Assembly (NCBI GenBank): GCA_965221545.1
Contig: OZ244901.1
Location: forward strand, 682,001 to 746,000
DNA: 64,000 nucleotides
Origin: JAJEFO01 sp022819605
GTDB taxonomy: Bacteria; Pseudomonadota; Alphaproteobacteria; Rhodobacterales; Rhodobacteraceae
Direction: 5' to 3'
Made by a program: the position numbers and the translations under genes. Shown one piece after another: positions 37,382 through 46,969 of this stretch (positions are counted from its first letter, which is position 1; each line of letters starts with the position of its first letter). A model generated the notes under the pieces. It had not been told where the DNA came from and did no database searches. It saw nothing but the letters and a program-made list of their open reading frames with translations.

Positions 37382-38386
37382 TCACTTGATCAGTTTGCCC
37401 ATGACCACGGCGGTGTCGCACATGCGGTTCGAGAATCCCCACTCGTTGTCATACCAGGTGAGAATCCGCACCATGTTGCCGTCAATGACCTTGGTCTGAT
37501 CCATGTGAAAGATCGATGAATGCGGGTCGTGGTTGAAGTCGTTCGACACCAACGGCTCGTCCGTGTAGCCAAGAACGCCCTTCAATGCTCCACCGGCCGC
37601 CTCTCGGATCGCGGAATTTACCTCGTCCGCATCCGTGGCGCGCGACGCCTCGAACACGAGATCGACAACCGAGACATTGGGCGTCGGAACCCGAATTGCG
37701 ACGCCGTCAAGCTTGCCGTTGAGCTCGGGCAGGACCAGTCCGACGGCCTTGGCCGCTCCCGTCGAGGTCGGGATCATGCACAGCGCGGCAGCCCTGGCCC
37801 GGTAGAGGTCCTTGTGCATCGTATCAAGCGTCGGCTGATCGCCCGTGTAGGAGTGGATCGTGGTCATGAAGCCCTTGGTGATGCCGATCGAGTCGTTCAG
37901 GACCTTGGCAACCGGCGAAAGGCAGTTCGTCGTGCAGGAAGCATTGGACACCACGATATCGTCCGAAGTCAGGGAGTCGTGGTTGACCCCATAGACAACT
38001 GTCTTGTCGACATTCGTCGCCGGTGCCGAAACCAGCACCCGAGAAGATCCGTTCTTCAGATGCGCCTCGCACTTTTCCTTCGAAGTGAAGATGCCGGTAC
38101 ATTCCAGCACGACGTCGACATGCTCCCATGGCAATTCGGCAGGGTCGCGAATTGCCGTGACCGCAATGGGGCCGCGACCCACGTCGATCATGGAATCGCC
38201 GCTTTTGACTTCGACCGGAAACCGCCCGTGCACCGAATCATACCTGAGCAGGTGCGCGTTGGTTTCGACCGGCCCAAGATCATTGACGGCCACGACGTCA
38301 ATGTCGGTTCGCCCGCTTTCAATAACGGCGCGCAGGACGTTGCGTCCAATACGGCCAAATCCGTTGATTGCCACACTTACAGCCAA
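37382..38386 (-). CDS. gap: Glyceraldehyde-3-phosphate dehydrogenase
   Basis: Converts glyceraldehyde-3-phosphate to 1,3-bisphosphoglycerate. The 334 residues include the dinucleotide fold SVAINGFGRIGRNVLRA, the catalytic cysteine in SNASCTTNC, the histidine region TTIHSYTGDQ and WYDNEWGFSNRM near the end. The start is a TTG at 38386: family proteins begin MAVKVAINGFG, and here the same place reads TTG GCT GTA with GAGGAG six bases ahead. The in-frame ATG further upstream would add 43 unrelated residues. Confidence 0.95.
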   Translation of the reverse strand: MAVSVAINGFGRIGRNVLRAVIESGRTDIDVVAVNDLGPVETNAHLLRYDSVHGRFPVEVKSGDSMIDVGRGPIAVTAIRDPAELPWEHVDVVLECTGIFTSKEKCEAHLKNGSSRVLVSAPATNVDKTVVYGVNHDSLTSDDIVVSNASCTTNCLSPVAKVLNDSIGITKGFMTTIHSYTGDQPTLDTMHKDLYRARAAALCMIPTSTGAAKAVGLVLPELNGKLDGVAIRVPTPNVSVVDLVFEASRATDADEVNSAIREAAGGALKGVLGYTDEPLVSNDFNHDPHSSIFHMDQTKVIDGNMVRILTWYDNEWGFSNRMCDTAVVMGKLIK

Positions 38387-38706
38387 GTCATTCTCCTCTC
38401 GTGATGCGACCGCGAATGTTCGGACCAAGCTCTGGAAATCGAGATCCCGGAAACGTCCTACGCCGAAATTGAAGGCTCGTCGCAGCGCGCAGGCCATCGG
38501 CAATTCTTCCGGCAACGGCGCGGTCCGGCTGGTCCTTGCGCACCTTATGGCAAGAAGTCATGCGCAGCAAAAGGGCAAAGGCTCGGAAAATCGGCAGGAG
38601 TGCCCGCAGCGGCGATCAGAGCTTCGCTGCAGCAGGTGAAACCCTGGACTCGGAGGCCGCGGCGGCAGCCGAACCAAGTTCTTCCACCGGACACCCTAAA
38701 GCAGGC
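38387..38706. other. Region between mrp and gap
   Basis: About 320 bases upstream of gap without a recognised gene. It should contain the gap promoter. Short open frames on the plus strand are alanine- and serine-rich and unconvincing. Confidence 0.3.
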
Positions 38707-39780
38707 TTACCCCATTCCGCCGTCGATCATTCGTCGTGCAAGGCGAAGATAGGCCTCGGCAACAGGTCCACCCTTCAGCACCACCGGCGTGCCTTCATCG
38801 CCGGACACCCGTACATCCAGGGAAAGGGGGATTTCCCCGAGGAACGGCACGCCAAGCGCTTCGGCCTCGGACCTGGCGCCGCCGTGGCCGAAGAGATGTG
38901 CTTCATGGCCGCAATTCGGGCAGACATAGGTTGACATGTTTTCAATCAGCCCCAGGACCGGGGCCTTGAGGGTTCGAAACATGTCGACCGCCTTGCGCAC
39001 GTCCAGCAGCGCGACATCTTGCGGGGTCGAAACCACGATGCACCCCGTGACCTGCGTCCGCTGGCACAGCGTCAACTGGACGTCGCCGGTGCCAGGCGGC
39101 AAGTCGATGATCAGAACGTCTAGGCTTCCCCACTGCACTTGCCCGAGCATTTGCTGAAGCGCACCCATCAACATCGGTCCCCTCCAGACCACGGCTTTCG
39201 ATGGCTCCACCATGAAGCCGATCGACATCAGCGTGACTCCATGTGACTGGAGGGGGATTATAACTTTCCCGTCAGGCGAGGACGGTCTCTTCATGACCCC
39301 CATCATCTTGGGCTGGGACGGTCCATAGATGTCGGCATCGAGGAGCCCGACGCGCCGGCCCTCGCTTGCCAACGCAACCGCAAGATTGGACGCGACCGTC
39401 GACTTTCCGACGCCCCCTTTTCCAGACCCGATGGCAATGATCCTGTCGACACCCGAAACCGGATTCGGGGCCGCCTGCCGTGGTTCAGGATGTCGTCCGA
39501 CCTTGAGTGACGGGGGAGCCTTTGGGGGCAGCGATTCATGTGCCGTCAGGACGACCGAGACCGATTCCACGCCGTCCATGCCAGTCACTGCCGCCTCAGC
39601 TTCGGTTCGTGCGGTCTCCAGGGACCGCGCGGCTTCGGGGCTCTCGGCTTCAATCACGAAACGCACGGAACCGCCTTCGACGCGGAGCGCGCGCACGAGG
39701 TCCCGCGACATCAGGTCGCCGCCCCCGGGCACCGGCACCGATTTCAGCCGCGTGACGATGTCGTCGTGTTTGACAGCCAA
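38707..39780 (-). CDS. mrp: Iron-sulfur cluster carrier ATPase Mrp/ApbC
   Basis: A 357-residue P-loop ATPase of the Mrp/NBP35 family that carries 4Fe-4S clusters to apoproteins. An N-terminal DUF59 (MIP18-like) domain of about 90 residues is followed by the deviant Walker A SGKGGVGKSTVASNLA, DADIYGPSQPKMMG and the CxxC cluster site CPNCGHEAHLFG. The start is a TTG at 39780 with AAGGAG seven bases ahead; no in-frame ATG gives a sensible N-terminus. Confidence 0.93.
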   Translation of the reverse strand: MAVKHDDIVTRLKSVPVPGGGDLMSRDLVRALRVEGGSVRFVIEAESPEAARSLETARTEAEAAVTGMDGVESVSVVLTAHESLPPKAPPSLKVGRHPEPRQAAPNPVSGVDRIIAIGSGKGGVGKSTVASNLAVALASEGRRVGLLDADIYGPSQPKMMGVMKRPSSPDGKVIIPLQSHGVTLMSIGFMVEPSKAVVWRGPMLMGALQQMLGQVQWGSLDVLIIDLPPGTGDVQLTLCQRTQVTGCIVVSTPQDVALLDVRKAVDMFRTLKAPVLGLIENMSTYVCPNCGHEAHLFGHGGARSEAEALGVPFLGEIPLSLDVRVSGDEGTPVVLKGGPVAEAYLRLARRMIDGGMG

Positions 39781-40024
39781 GTGAACTCTCCTTTTCCCTT
39801 GCCCTGCGTAGATTGCGCGCTTCGGCTGCCGGGGCAAGCGCTGAACGGGCACATGTGAGCCGTGTGGTGCCTGCTGGGACTTCGCAAAAGTTTGCGTATG
39901 CGGTAGTCATGTCCCTTTGGCATAGCCGCATTGCAGAAACACTCATTGTGCAGGCGCAGCACAAAATTATGTTCGTGAACGGCAGCACATGGTGCGCTGC
40001 CAGGAATTTTTGAAAGGACGGATC

Positions 40025-40240
40025 ATGAGTGACACGGTTCTCGTACATATGCAGCCCAGCGGTCGTTTTGGGGTGTTTCTCAAGGCTCTCTCGGGACGCA
40101 TTGCCAGGTATCGGGCGTATCGCGAGACGCTGGCTGAACTGGAGGCGCTAGGCGCGCACGAGCTTGAAGACGTTGGCCTGGCGCGCGGCACGATTCAGGA
40201 AGTCGCCTATCGGTCGGCCTACGGCACTCGCGAAACGTGA
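40025..40240 (+). CDS. DUF1127 (YjiS-like) small protein
   Basis: A 71-residue basic protein with a C-terminal DUF1127 domain (YRAYRETLAELEALGAHELEDVGLARGTIQEVAYRSAYG). AAGGA lies before the ATG. Short arginine-rich DUF1127 proteins in alphaproteobacteria such as Agrobacterium have been linked to RNA binding and phosphate or carbon metabolism. Its role here is not known. It is followed by a strong hairpin. Confidence 0.88.
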   Translation: MSDTVLVHMQPSGRFGVFLKALSGRIARYRAYRETLAELEALGAHELEDVGLARGTIQEVAYRSAYGTRET

Positions 40241-40338
40241 ATCTCTGATTCCGGGCCGCTGGCTTGGTGACGACGTCCCATTTCTCCCTGGCGTCGTCGT
40301 CGAGCGGTTGGGCCGGCGGCCCTTGCGGGCCCAATGCG

Positions 40339-40374
40339 ATGGCGGCGGCACTCCTCCTCCCGTGCCGCCGCCAT
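40339..40374. terminator. Perfect 13-bp hairpin between convergent genes
   Basis: ATGGCGGCGGCAC (40339-40351) pairs exactly with 40362-40374 around a 10-base pyrimidine loop, followed by TTCTGATTCTGG. It lies between the converging DUF1127 and ferredoxin genes and probably ends both transcripts. Confidence 0.7.
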
Positions 40375-40421
40375 TTCTGATTCTGGATTGACCTCTTCAA
40401 CCGTCTTTGCCGGGAAAGGGT

Positions 40422-40745
40422 TCAGATCTGCCTTTCAGGCATCTGCACGACCAGACCGTCAAGTGCATCGGTGACCTTGAGCTGACAGGTCAGCCGCGAG
40501 CGCGCCGGATTCGGTTCGTAGGCGAATTCGAGCATGTCTTCTTCCATCGCGTCGATAGGCGGCAGCTTCCCGGTCCAGTCGGGATGCACATAGACGTGGC
40601 AGGTCGAGCAGGCGCAGGCGCCACCGCAGTCAGCCTCGATGCCGGGGATGGCGTTGTCACGGGCACCTTCCATGACGGTCAGCCCGTTCCGCACGTCCAC
40701 GACATGCTCGGTTCCGTTGTGCTCGATATAGGTGATCTTCGCCAT
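40422..40745 (-). CDS. 2Fe-2S ferredoxin (adrenodoxin type)
   Basis: A 107-residue electron carrier. The cluster ligands are in ADCGGACACSTCHVYV (C-x5-C-x2-C) with the fourth cysteine in RLTCQLKV, the pattern of adrenodoxin/putidaredoxin-type ferredoxins. GAGGGGG precedes the ATG. In alphaproteobacteria such ferredoxins serve cytochrome P450s or iron-sulfur cluster assembly; no P450 is visible here. Confidence 0.93.
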   Translation of the reverse strand: MAKITYIEHNGTEHVVDVRNGLTVMEGARDNAIPGIEADCGGACACSTCHVYVHPDWTGKLPPIDAMEEDMLEFAYEPNPARSRLTCQLKVTDALDGLVVQMPERQI

Positions 40746-40908
40746 GGAGGCCCCCTCGATTCGCTGAGCCCCTAATTATGCTGCCTCGAAGTCCCTTGCC
40801 ACCCCTTCTTGAGTGCCACGCCTTCCCGGGTCACCCTGATTGATGATCGATGCAAACAACATCAGGGTATTGCATCAGGAAGCAAAAGTTCTATCTTTGT
40901 TCACAATG

Positions 40909-41310
40909 ACTGAACCACATGTCCCCATACAGGTTTGGCCCCGTCCGCCCAATTGCCTGCCGCATGATCAGCTTGACTTGCCGCCGAACGGCGCCCGCGT
41001 CGCTGTGGCGGGCCTTGTCATCGTGCGACAGCGTCCCGGTACGGCGAAAGGCGTGATCTTCATCACGCTTGAAGACGAAACCGGCATCTCGAATGTCATT
41101 GTCTGGCGCAAGAAGTACGAACGCTTTCGCCGGGCGGTGATTGCGGGGCGAGCGCTCAGGGTGACGGGTCGCGTCGAGCGGTCGAGTGGCGTGACCCATG
41201 TGATTGCCGAAAGGATCGAGGACATTTCCTGGATGCTTGATGAATTGCTGGGCACGGCGGGCGCGACCGAGCCGGGGTCGACTTCGTCCGCCGGCGTTGC
41301 ATCGAGATGA
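40909..41310 (+). pseudogene. Orphan C-terminal OB domain of error-prone polymerase DnaE2
   Basis: A 133-residue open frame whose core (ARVAVAGLVIVRQRPGTAKGVIFITLEDETGISNVIVW, in parts, then GRVERSSGVTHVIAERIEDIS) matches the very C-terminal OB-fold of DnaE2/ImuC, a translesion polymerase of about 1,050 residues. The polymerase body is absent; upstream DNA is intergenic to the ferredoxin gene. No imuA or imuB is in the window. It may be a remnant of a deleted gene or a free-standing OB protein. The start is uncertain (ATG 40909, alternatives at 40840 and 40843). Confidence 0.65.
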
Positions 41311-41427
41311 CCGTCAGTGCCTCCGGCACGTCTGCAGCGTTTGCCGTCCGGCTTGACGGTAGCGTAATTTAGTCGCACACGCCTTGTCGCTAACAATTTG
41401 GCGTCCACTTAGCCGGAAAGACCGATC

Positions 41428-42822
41428 ATGACAGGTACACGCACCGAAACGGACAGCTTCGGCCCGCTTGAGGTTCCCGCCGAACGCTATTGGGGGGCGC
41501 AAACGCAGCGCAGCTTGATGAACTTCCCCATCGGATGGGAGAGGCAGCCGATTGCTGTGGTTCGCGCGCTCGGCGTGATCAAGCAGGCCTGCGCCGAGGC
41601 CAACAAGTCTGCCGGCAAGTTGCCCGCCGAGGTGGCTGACGCGATAGTCCAGGCAGCCTCGGAGGTTGCCGAGGGCAGGCACGATGACCATTTTCCGCTG
41701 GTCGTCTGGCAGACTGGGTCCGGCACGCAGTCGAACATGAATGCCAACGAGGTGATCTCGAACAGGGCGATCGAGATTCTCGGTGGCGTGATCGGCTCCA
41801 AGGATCCGGTGCACCCGAACGATCATTGCAACATGGGCCAGTCGTCGAACGACACATTCCCGACCGCCATGCATGTGGCTACGGCCATGACGGCGCGGGA
41901 TGTCCTTTTGCCGGGCCTGCAGAAACTGCATGCAGCACTGGATGCAAAGGTTGGAGAGTTCGACGGAATCATCAAGATCGGGCGCACGCACACGATGGAC
42001 GCAACGCCGCTCACGCTGTCGCAGGAGTTCTCGGGCTATGCGCATCAGGTCGCCAAGTCGATCGAACGGGTCCAGGCCGCGCTGGGCGACATCCACGAAC
42101 TGGCGCAGGGTGGCACGGCTGTCGGTACCGGCCTCAACACGAGGCCCGGCTGGGATGAAGAAGTGGCCGCCAACATGGCGAGGATCACCGGAGTTCCATT
42201 TGTCACGGCCCCAAACAAGTTCGAGGCGCTGGCCGCACATGATGCAATGGTCGCCATGTCGGGAGCTCTGAAGGCCGTTGCAGCGTCGCTCTTCAAGGTG
42301 GCCAACGACATCCGTTTTCTGGGTTCGGGGCCACGTTGCGGGCTCTACGAACTGCTGCTGCCGGAAAACGAACCCGGTTCTTCGATCATGCCCGGGAAGG
42401 TCAATCCAACCCAATGCGAAGCCATGACCCAGGTTGCGGCGCATGTGATCGGCAACGACGCGGCTGTGGGCTTTGCTGGCAGCCAGGGGCACTTCGAACT
42501 TAACGTCTACAAGCCCATGATCGCCTACAATGTGCTGCAATCCATGCAGCTCCTGGGAGATGCCGCCGCCGCATTTGCGGACAACTGCGTCAGCGGCATC
42601 CACGCCAACGAGTCCAGAATTGACCAGTTGATGCGGGAGTCCCTTATGCTGGTGACGGCGCTTGCCCCGACAATCGGCTACGACAACGCCACCACGGTTG
42701 CCAAGACCGCGCACAAGAACGGCACGACGCTCAAGGAAGAGGCCGTCAGGCTGGGATTTGTCGACGAGGCGACCTTCGACCAGATCGTAAGGCCCGAGGA
42801 GATGATCGGCCCGAAGGCGTGA
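41428..42822 (+). CDS. fumC: Class II fumarate hydratase
   Basis: Reversible hydration of fumarate to malate in the TCA cycle. The 464-residue homotetramer subunit has the N-terminal DSFGPLEVPAERYWGAQTQRS, the substrate regions TGSGTQSNMNANEV and HCNMGQSSNDTFPTA, TRPGWDEEVA and the signature GSSIMPGKVNPTQCE. No iron-sulfur cluster is needed for this class. Confidence 0.97.
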   Translation: MTGTRTETDSFGPLEVPAERYWGAQTQRSLMNFPIGWERQPIAVVRALGVIKQACAEANKSAGKLPAEVADAIVQAASEVAEGRHDDHFPLVVWQTGSGTQSNMNANEVISNRAIEILGGVIGSKDPVHPNDHCNMGQSSNDTFPTAMHVATAMTARDVLLPGLQKLHAALDAKVGEFDGIIKIGRTHTMDATPLTLSQEFSGYAHQVAKSIERVQAALGDIHELAQGGTAVGTGLNTRPGWDEEVAANMARITGVPFVTAPNKFEALAAHDAMVAMSGALKAVAASLFKVANDIRFLGSGPRCGLYELLLPENEPGSSIMPGKVNPTQCEAMTQVAAHVIGNDAAVGFAGSQGHFELNVYKPMIAYNVLQSMQLLGDAAAAFADNCVSGIHANESRIDQLMRESLMLVTALAPTIGYDNATTVAKTAHKNGTTLKEEAVRLGFVDEATFDQIVRPEEMIGPKA

Positions 42823-42981
42823 CATGCATCAACAGGAGCCGGCGACAGAGAGGGATCTCTTGCGCAGATGACGCTCTGAGCACCCGCAAGAGCACTCCGT
42901 CAAAGGTGACGAGATCCGGATTCAGGTCTCCCCAAAGGGGGCTGGAACCGCGAGCTGGCGATTCGAGGTCACCACCGGGTG

Positions 42982-43737
42982 CTATCCGAAGGATTGCAGA
43001 ACGGGGAAGGTCTCGTTCAGCCACCAGCTGAAATCGGTGAATTGCCCCGTGAGCAGCAGGAGGCCCACGGTCCAAAGCAGCAGGCCAGTGACCCGCTCGA
43101 TCCTGTCCATGTGGCGCCGCATCCAATTCATGAAGCCGGCCAATCTCGGAAAGTACATCGCCACAAGCAGGAATGGAATGCCAAGGCCAGCGGCGTAAAA
43201 TGCGAGAAGCGCAGTGCCGCGCGTCACGTCGGCCTCGCTTGCCGCCAGCGACAGGATGGCGCCCAGCACCGGGCCGATGCAGGGCGTCCAGCCAAAGGCG
43301 AATGCCAGCCCCAGAACATAGGCCCCAAGTGCCGTCCCGCTCCGGTCGCCGGCGTCAAATCGCAACTCGCGATCCATGAAGCCGAGGCGAAAGATGCCGA
43401 TGAAATGCGCCCCGAACACCATGATCACGATTCCCGCGACCGTCACAAACCAGCCTTGGTTGGTCAGGAAGAAGCGGCCGAATGCGCTGGCGGTGAAGCC
43501 AAGGAAGAGAAAGACCGTGGAAAGGCCGAGCACGAAGAAGATGGCCGAATTGCGGACGCGGCGGGTGGCCTGGCCGCTTGCCGCCCGCATCTCGGTTACG
43601 GAGACCCCGCCAATATAGGCAAGGTAGGGGGGCACGATGGGCAGGACGCAAGGGCTCAGAAAGGACAGGAAACCGGCCGCCAGCGCCACGAACATGGCGG
43701 GCAGGAGGCTCATATCGAAGATGTCAATGCCGAACAT
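42982..43737 (-). CDS. ccdA: CcdA/DsbD-type thiol-disulfide transporter
   Basis: A 251-residue membrane protein with six predicted helices that moves reducing equivalents from cytosolic thioredoxin across the membrane, for cytochrome c maturation or other periplasmic thiols. The two redox cysteines are in LSPCVLPIVPPYLAYIGG (helix 1) and FGWTPCIGPVLGAIL (helix 4). The start at 43737 has AGGA ahead. No ccm or dsb partner is adjacent, so the exact recipient is unknown. Confidence 0.9.
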   Translation of the reverse strand: MFGIDIFDMSLLPAMFVALAAGFLSFLSPCVLPIVPPYLAYIGGVSVTEMRAASGQATRRVRNSAIFFVLGLSTVFLFLGFTASAFGRFFLTNQGWFVTVAGIVIMVFGAHFIGIFRLGFMDRELRFDAGDRSGTALGAYVLGLAFAFGWTPCIGPVLGAILSLAASEADVTRGTALLAFYAAGLGIPFLLVAMYFPRLAGFMNWMRRHMDRIERVTGLLLWTVGLLLLTGQFTDFSWWLNETFPVLQSFG

Positions 43738-43851
43738 GGGATCCTGTTGATTCCGAATCCGACACATAAGGCACAACAGGCCCTTCTGCCCAGACGCAGG
43801 GGGTCACAACTCAGTGGACAAGTTGAAACATGCCGCGTACCGCTGGTTCCA

Positions 43852-44097
43852 ATGGGATTTGACGAAGAGCTTGATGCCTTGGGGCTTCTATGCCCGCTGC
43901 CCGTTCTGAGGGCCGCGAAACGCCTGCGCGCAATGGCGCCGGGCAGCATCCTGAAGCTGATCGTGGACGATCCGGCCGCCGCGGTGGATGTACCGCATTT
44001 CTGCAAGGAGCAGGGGCACGAACTCTTGAATTCAGAAGAACAAGGCAGCCTCCAGATTTACACGATCCGAAAATCCGGAAGTGACGCGAAGTCCTGA
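43852..44097 (+). CDS. tusA: TusA-family sulfur carrier
   Basis: An 81-residue sulfurtransferase-like protein. MGFDEELDALGLLCPLPVLRAAKRL carries the conserved CPxP motif whose cysteine holds persulfide sulfur. The C-terminal DVPHFCKEQGHELL is also typical. Possible roles are tRNA thiolation or sulfur trafficking. The ATG at 43852 lacks a strong ribosome site, but the family start supports it. It is divergent from ccdA, and the two often neighbour each other in relatives. Confidence 0.88.
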   Translation: MGFDEELDALGLLCPLPVLRAAKRLRAMAPGSILKLIVDDPAAAVDVPHFCKEQGHELLNSEEQGSLQIYTIRKSGSDAKS

Positions 44098-44392
44098 TGC
44101 TGCCGGCAGCGGGCGGGGCCGGGCCAGGCAGTTTGCCAACTCGATGGGATCCTTGCACGTGTGGTCGATCAGGTGACGCGCGGGACAGTATTTCGGAACG
44201 GTTCCAGCGTTCGGAAAATTCCCTCGAAGCGGTCAGCAAGGGCGTGCAAGCGGCTTATGCCGCCTTTTCTTGCAACAAAGGGAGATCTCATTTGGAACGC
44301 GAAATGATGTATCTACGCCTACGGAGTGAGTCATGGCGCACAATAGGCTGTGTGAAGTTCTTATGCCCAGAACAAGCCTTTCTGCGTGATGT

Positions 44393-46969
44393 TCAGCGCT
44401 CCCTTGACCACCAGCCGACGCGTCGCGTTTTCTTGTCGGACTCGCTGTCGTCAGCTGAGGCCATCACCGGTTCCAGGGCTGGTTCGGTATCCGGCTCGCC
44501 GGACGGTTTGGAGGCAGGCGTGCCTTCGGGCGGTGTATCTGGCACTTGGTCCGAGCTGTCATGGACTTCAGGTTGTGCCGGGGGCTCACTGTCAGCCGAA
44601 GGCTCCTCTTTCTTGCGGTTGCGGCGCCGTTTGGGCTTGGAAACGACGGATTTCTCTTCGTCACCTGCGCCTTCGGTTGCCGCTGCCTTCACGTCACCGA
44701 CATCCTCGGCGGCCGAGTCAGTCTTCTTGCGCCGACGTCGCTGGCGTTTGGGCTTCCCTTCGCCGTCGGAGTCTTCCGTCTTCGCTTCCTCGTCCTTCTC
44801 GGGCGTGTCCGACTCAGCTTCCGCCTCGGTTCCGGTCGCGATCTCGGAGTTCTCTTCACCTTGCGCGTCAACACCCTTTCCGCGACGACGGCGACGGCGA
44901 CGACGCCGTTTCTTCGGACGATCTTCGTCCTCGGAAATCGTCGCGCCGGCACCCTCCTCAGATGTCACTTCGTCATCTTCTCCCGCCATGAGCGAGGCGT
45001 CGGCGGACACTACCGGCGCATTCGTGTCAACCTTGCGTGCAGTGGTCTTGACCTTCTCGATCGAGAAATCCGGCGGAATGAGGTGAGGATCTGCTTCAAG
45101 CCTTACAGTTATGGAGTAGCGCGTTTCGATCTGGGCGATATGGTCGCGCTTCGTATTCATCAGAAAGTTGATGATCGGCACCGGCACCCTGAGCAAAACC
45201 TCCTTTGACCTCTTCCGAACGCCTTCCTCTTCCAGCTGGCGCAGGATTGTAAGGCTAAGGCTGTCGATTGAGCGCAAGAGGCCCGTACCATGGCAGGACG
45301 GGCAGGGCTGCGTCGAGGCTTCAAGCACTCCCGGTCGCAGCCGCTGGCGCGACATTTCGAGCAGGCCAAAGCCCGAGATACGACCAATCTGGATGCGGGC
45401 CCGATCCGTCTTCAGCTTTTCCTTGAACCGCTTTTCGACCGCTGCGTTGTTCTTGCGCTCATCCATGTCTATGAAGTCGATCACGATGAGGCCAGCAAGG
45501 TCGCGAAGACGAAGCTGGCGCGCGACTTCCTCCGCAGCCTCAAGATTGGTCTTGAGCGCAGTGTTTTCGATTGATCCTTCCTTTGTCGCTCGGCCGGAGT
45601 TCACGTCGATTGCCACGAGCGCTTCGGTCTGCCCGATAACGATGTAGCCCCCGGACTTGAGCTGCGCGACCGGGTTAAACATGCCGCCGAGGTAGCTTTC
45701 CACCTGGTGCCGCGCAAATAGTGGCATCTGGTCGTTGTACTGCTTCACGTTCTTGGCATGGCTCGGCATGATCATCTTCATGAAGTCCTTGGCCGTGCGG
45801 AAGCCAGCTTCGCCTTCTACGAGGACTTCGTCGATCTCGCGGCTATAGAGGTCGCGAATCGATCGCTTGATAAGGTTGCCTTCCTCGTAGATCTGTGCGG
45901 GTGCGATGGATTTCAGCGTCAGCTCGCGGATCTGTTCCCAAAGCCTCTGGAGATACTCGTAGTCTCGCTTGATCTCCGATTTCGTGCGCTGGGCTCCTGC
46001 GGTCCGGATGATCAGGCCTGCACCCTTGGGAATCTCGATGCCATCGGCGATCGCCTTGAGTTTCTTGCGATCCGACGCACTTGTGATCTTCCGACTGATC
46101 CCGCCGCCGCGCGCAGTATTCGGCATCAGGACGCAGTAGCGTCCCGCAAGGCTGAGATATGTTGTCAGTGCCGCGCCCTTGTTGCCTCGCTCTTCCTTTA
46201 CGACCTGGACCAGGAGGATCTGGCGAACCTCGATCACTTCCTGGATCTTGTAGTTGCGCTGGCGTTGCCGCTGCCGGCGCGGCCGCTGGATTTCTTCTGC
46301 CGTGTCGTCATCGGCAATGGATTCGATTGTCTCGTCCCTTGCCGCGGCATCCGTAGACTGAGCGCTGCCAATTTCGGGCTGGTCGATTTCCTCGTCGTCG
46401 AGGTCGATGACATTCATGGATGGAATGTCGGCTGACGTGTCTTCGTCAGGCTCACCGGCGGCTACAGTCGGGCTCTCGGCCTCTTCACCGGCGACATCTG
46501 TGCGAGTGGCGGCCTCCACGTTTTCGGAGGCAGTTTCAGTCGCGATCGCACCGTCGGCACTTTCCTCCCGAGAAATCGTTTCGTCATTCGTCACGGTCGA
46601 TTCGGCCTTGGCCTTGGTGCCGCTCCGGCGGCGACGCTTGGGCTTGACCTCTTCTTCCTCGGCCTTCGCCTCGGCCTCCGCGATCTTCATCTCCTCGGCG
46701 AGCAGCGCTTCGCGGTCGGCGACCGGGATCTTGTAGTAGTCCGGGTGAATTTCGGAGAACGCCAGGAACCCGTGCCGATTGCCGCCATATTCCACAAAGG
46801 CGGCCTGAAGCGAGGGTTCGACCCGCGTTACCTTCGCGAGGTAGATGTTCCCGGAGAGCTGACGCCTGTTTTCGGATTCGAAGTCGAATTCCTCGACTTG
46901 GTTTCCATCGGCCACAACGACACGCGTCTCCTCCACGTGGGTGGCATCGATGAGCATTTTCTTTGACAT
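44393..46969 (-). CDS. rne: Ribonuclease E
   Basis: Main endoribonuclease for mRNA decay and rRNA/tRNA processing (858 residues). The S1 RNA-binding domain is interrupted: the first half (MSKKMLIDAT to LAFSEIHPDYYKIP) and the second (RNYKIQEVIEVRQILLVQVVKEERGNKGAALTTYLSLAGRY) are separated by about 140 acidic residues. The DNase-like active site has AIDVNSGRATKEGSIENTALKTN and VIDFIDM with the catalytic aspartates, and the zinc link is CPSCHGTG. The C-terminal third is a disordered scaffold with arginine-rich blocks (RRRRRRRRRRGKG) and acidic stretches. It ends with RVGWWSRER, a tail common in related genera. Confidence 0.96.
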   Translation of the reverse strand: MSKKMLIDATHVEETRVVVADGNQVEEFDFESENRRQLSGNIYLAKVTRVEPSLQAAFVEYGGNRHGFLAFSEIHPDYYKIPVADREALLAEEMKIAEAEAKAEEEEVKPKRRRRSGTKAKAESTVTNDETISREESADGAIATETASENVEAATRTDVAGEEAESPTVAAGEPDEDTSADIPSMNVIDLDDEEIDQPEIGSAQSTDAAARDETIESIADDDTAEEIQRPRRQRQRQRNYKIQEVIEVRQILLVQVVKEERGNKGAALTTYLSLAGRYCVLMPNTARGGGISRKITSASDRKKLKAIADGIEIPKGAGLIIRTAGAQRTKSEIKRDYEYLQRLWEQIRELTLKSIAPAQIYEEGNLIKRSIRDLYSREIDEVLVEGEAGFRTAKDFMKMIMPSHAKNVKQYNDQMPLFARHQVESYLGGMFNPVAQLKSGGYIVIGQTEALVAIDVNSGRATKEGSIENTALKTNLEAAEEVARQLRLRDLAGLIVIDFIDMDERKNNAAVEKRFKEKLKTDRARIQIGRISGFGLLEMSRQRLRPGVLEASTQPCPSCHGTGLLRSIDSLSLTILRQLEEEGVRKRSKEVLLRVPVPIINFLMNTKRDHIAQIETRYSITVRLEADPHLIPPDFSIEKVKTTARKVDTNAPVVSADASLMAGEDDEVTSEEGAGATISEDEDRPKKRRRRRRRRRGKGVDAQGEENSEIATGTEAEAESDTPEKDEEAKTEDSDGEGKPKRQRRRRKKTDSAAEDVGDVKAAATEGAGDEEKSVVSKPKRRRNRKKEEPSADSEPPAQPEVHDSSDQVPDTPPEGTPASKPSGEPDTEPALEPVMASADDSESDKKTRRVGWWSRER

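Noticed and set aside
40909..41310. Reading the OB-fold frame as an RPA- or SSB-like protein
   Set aside because: The residues match the DnaE2 tail much better than SSB or RPA families, and ssb is already present at 35445.
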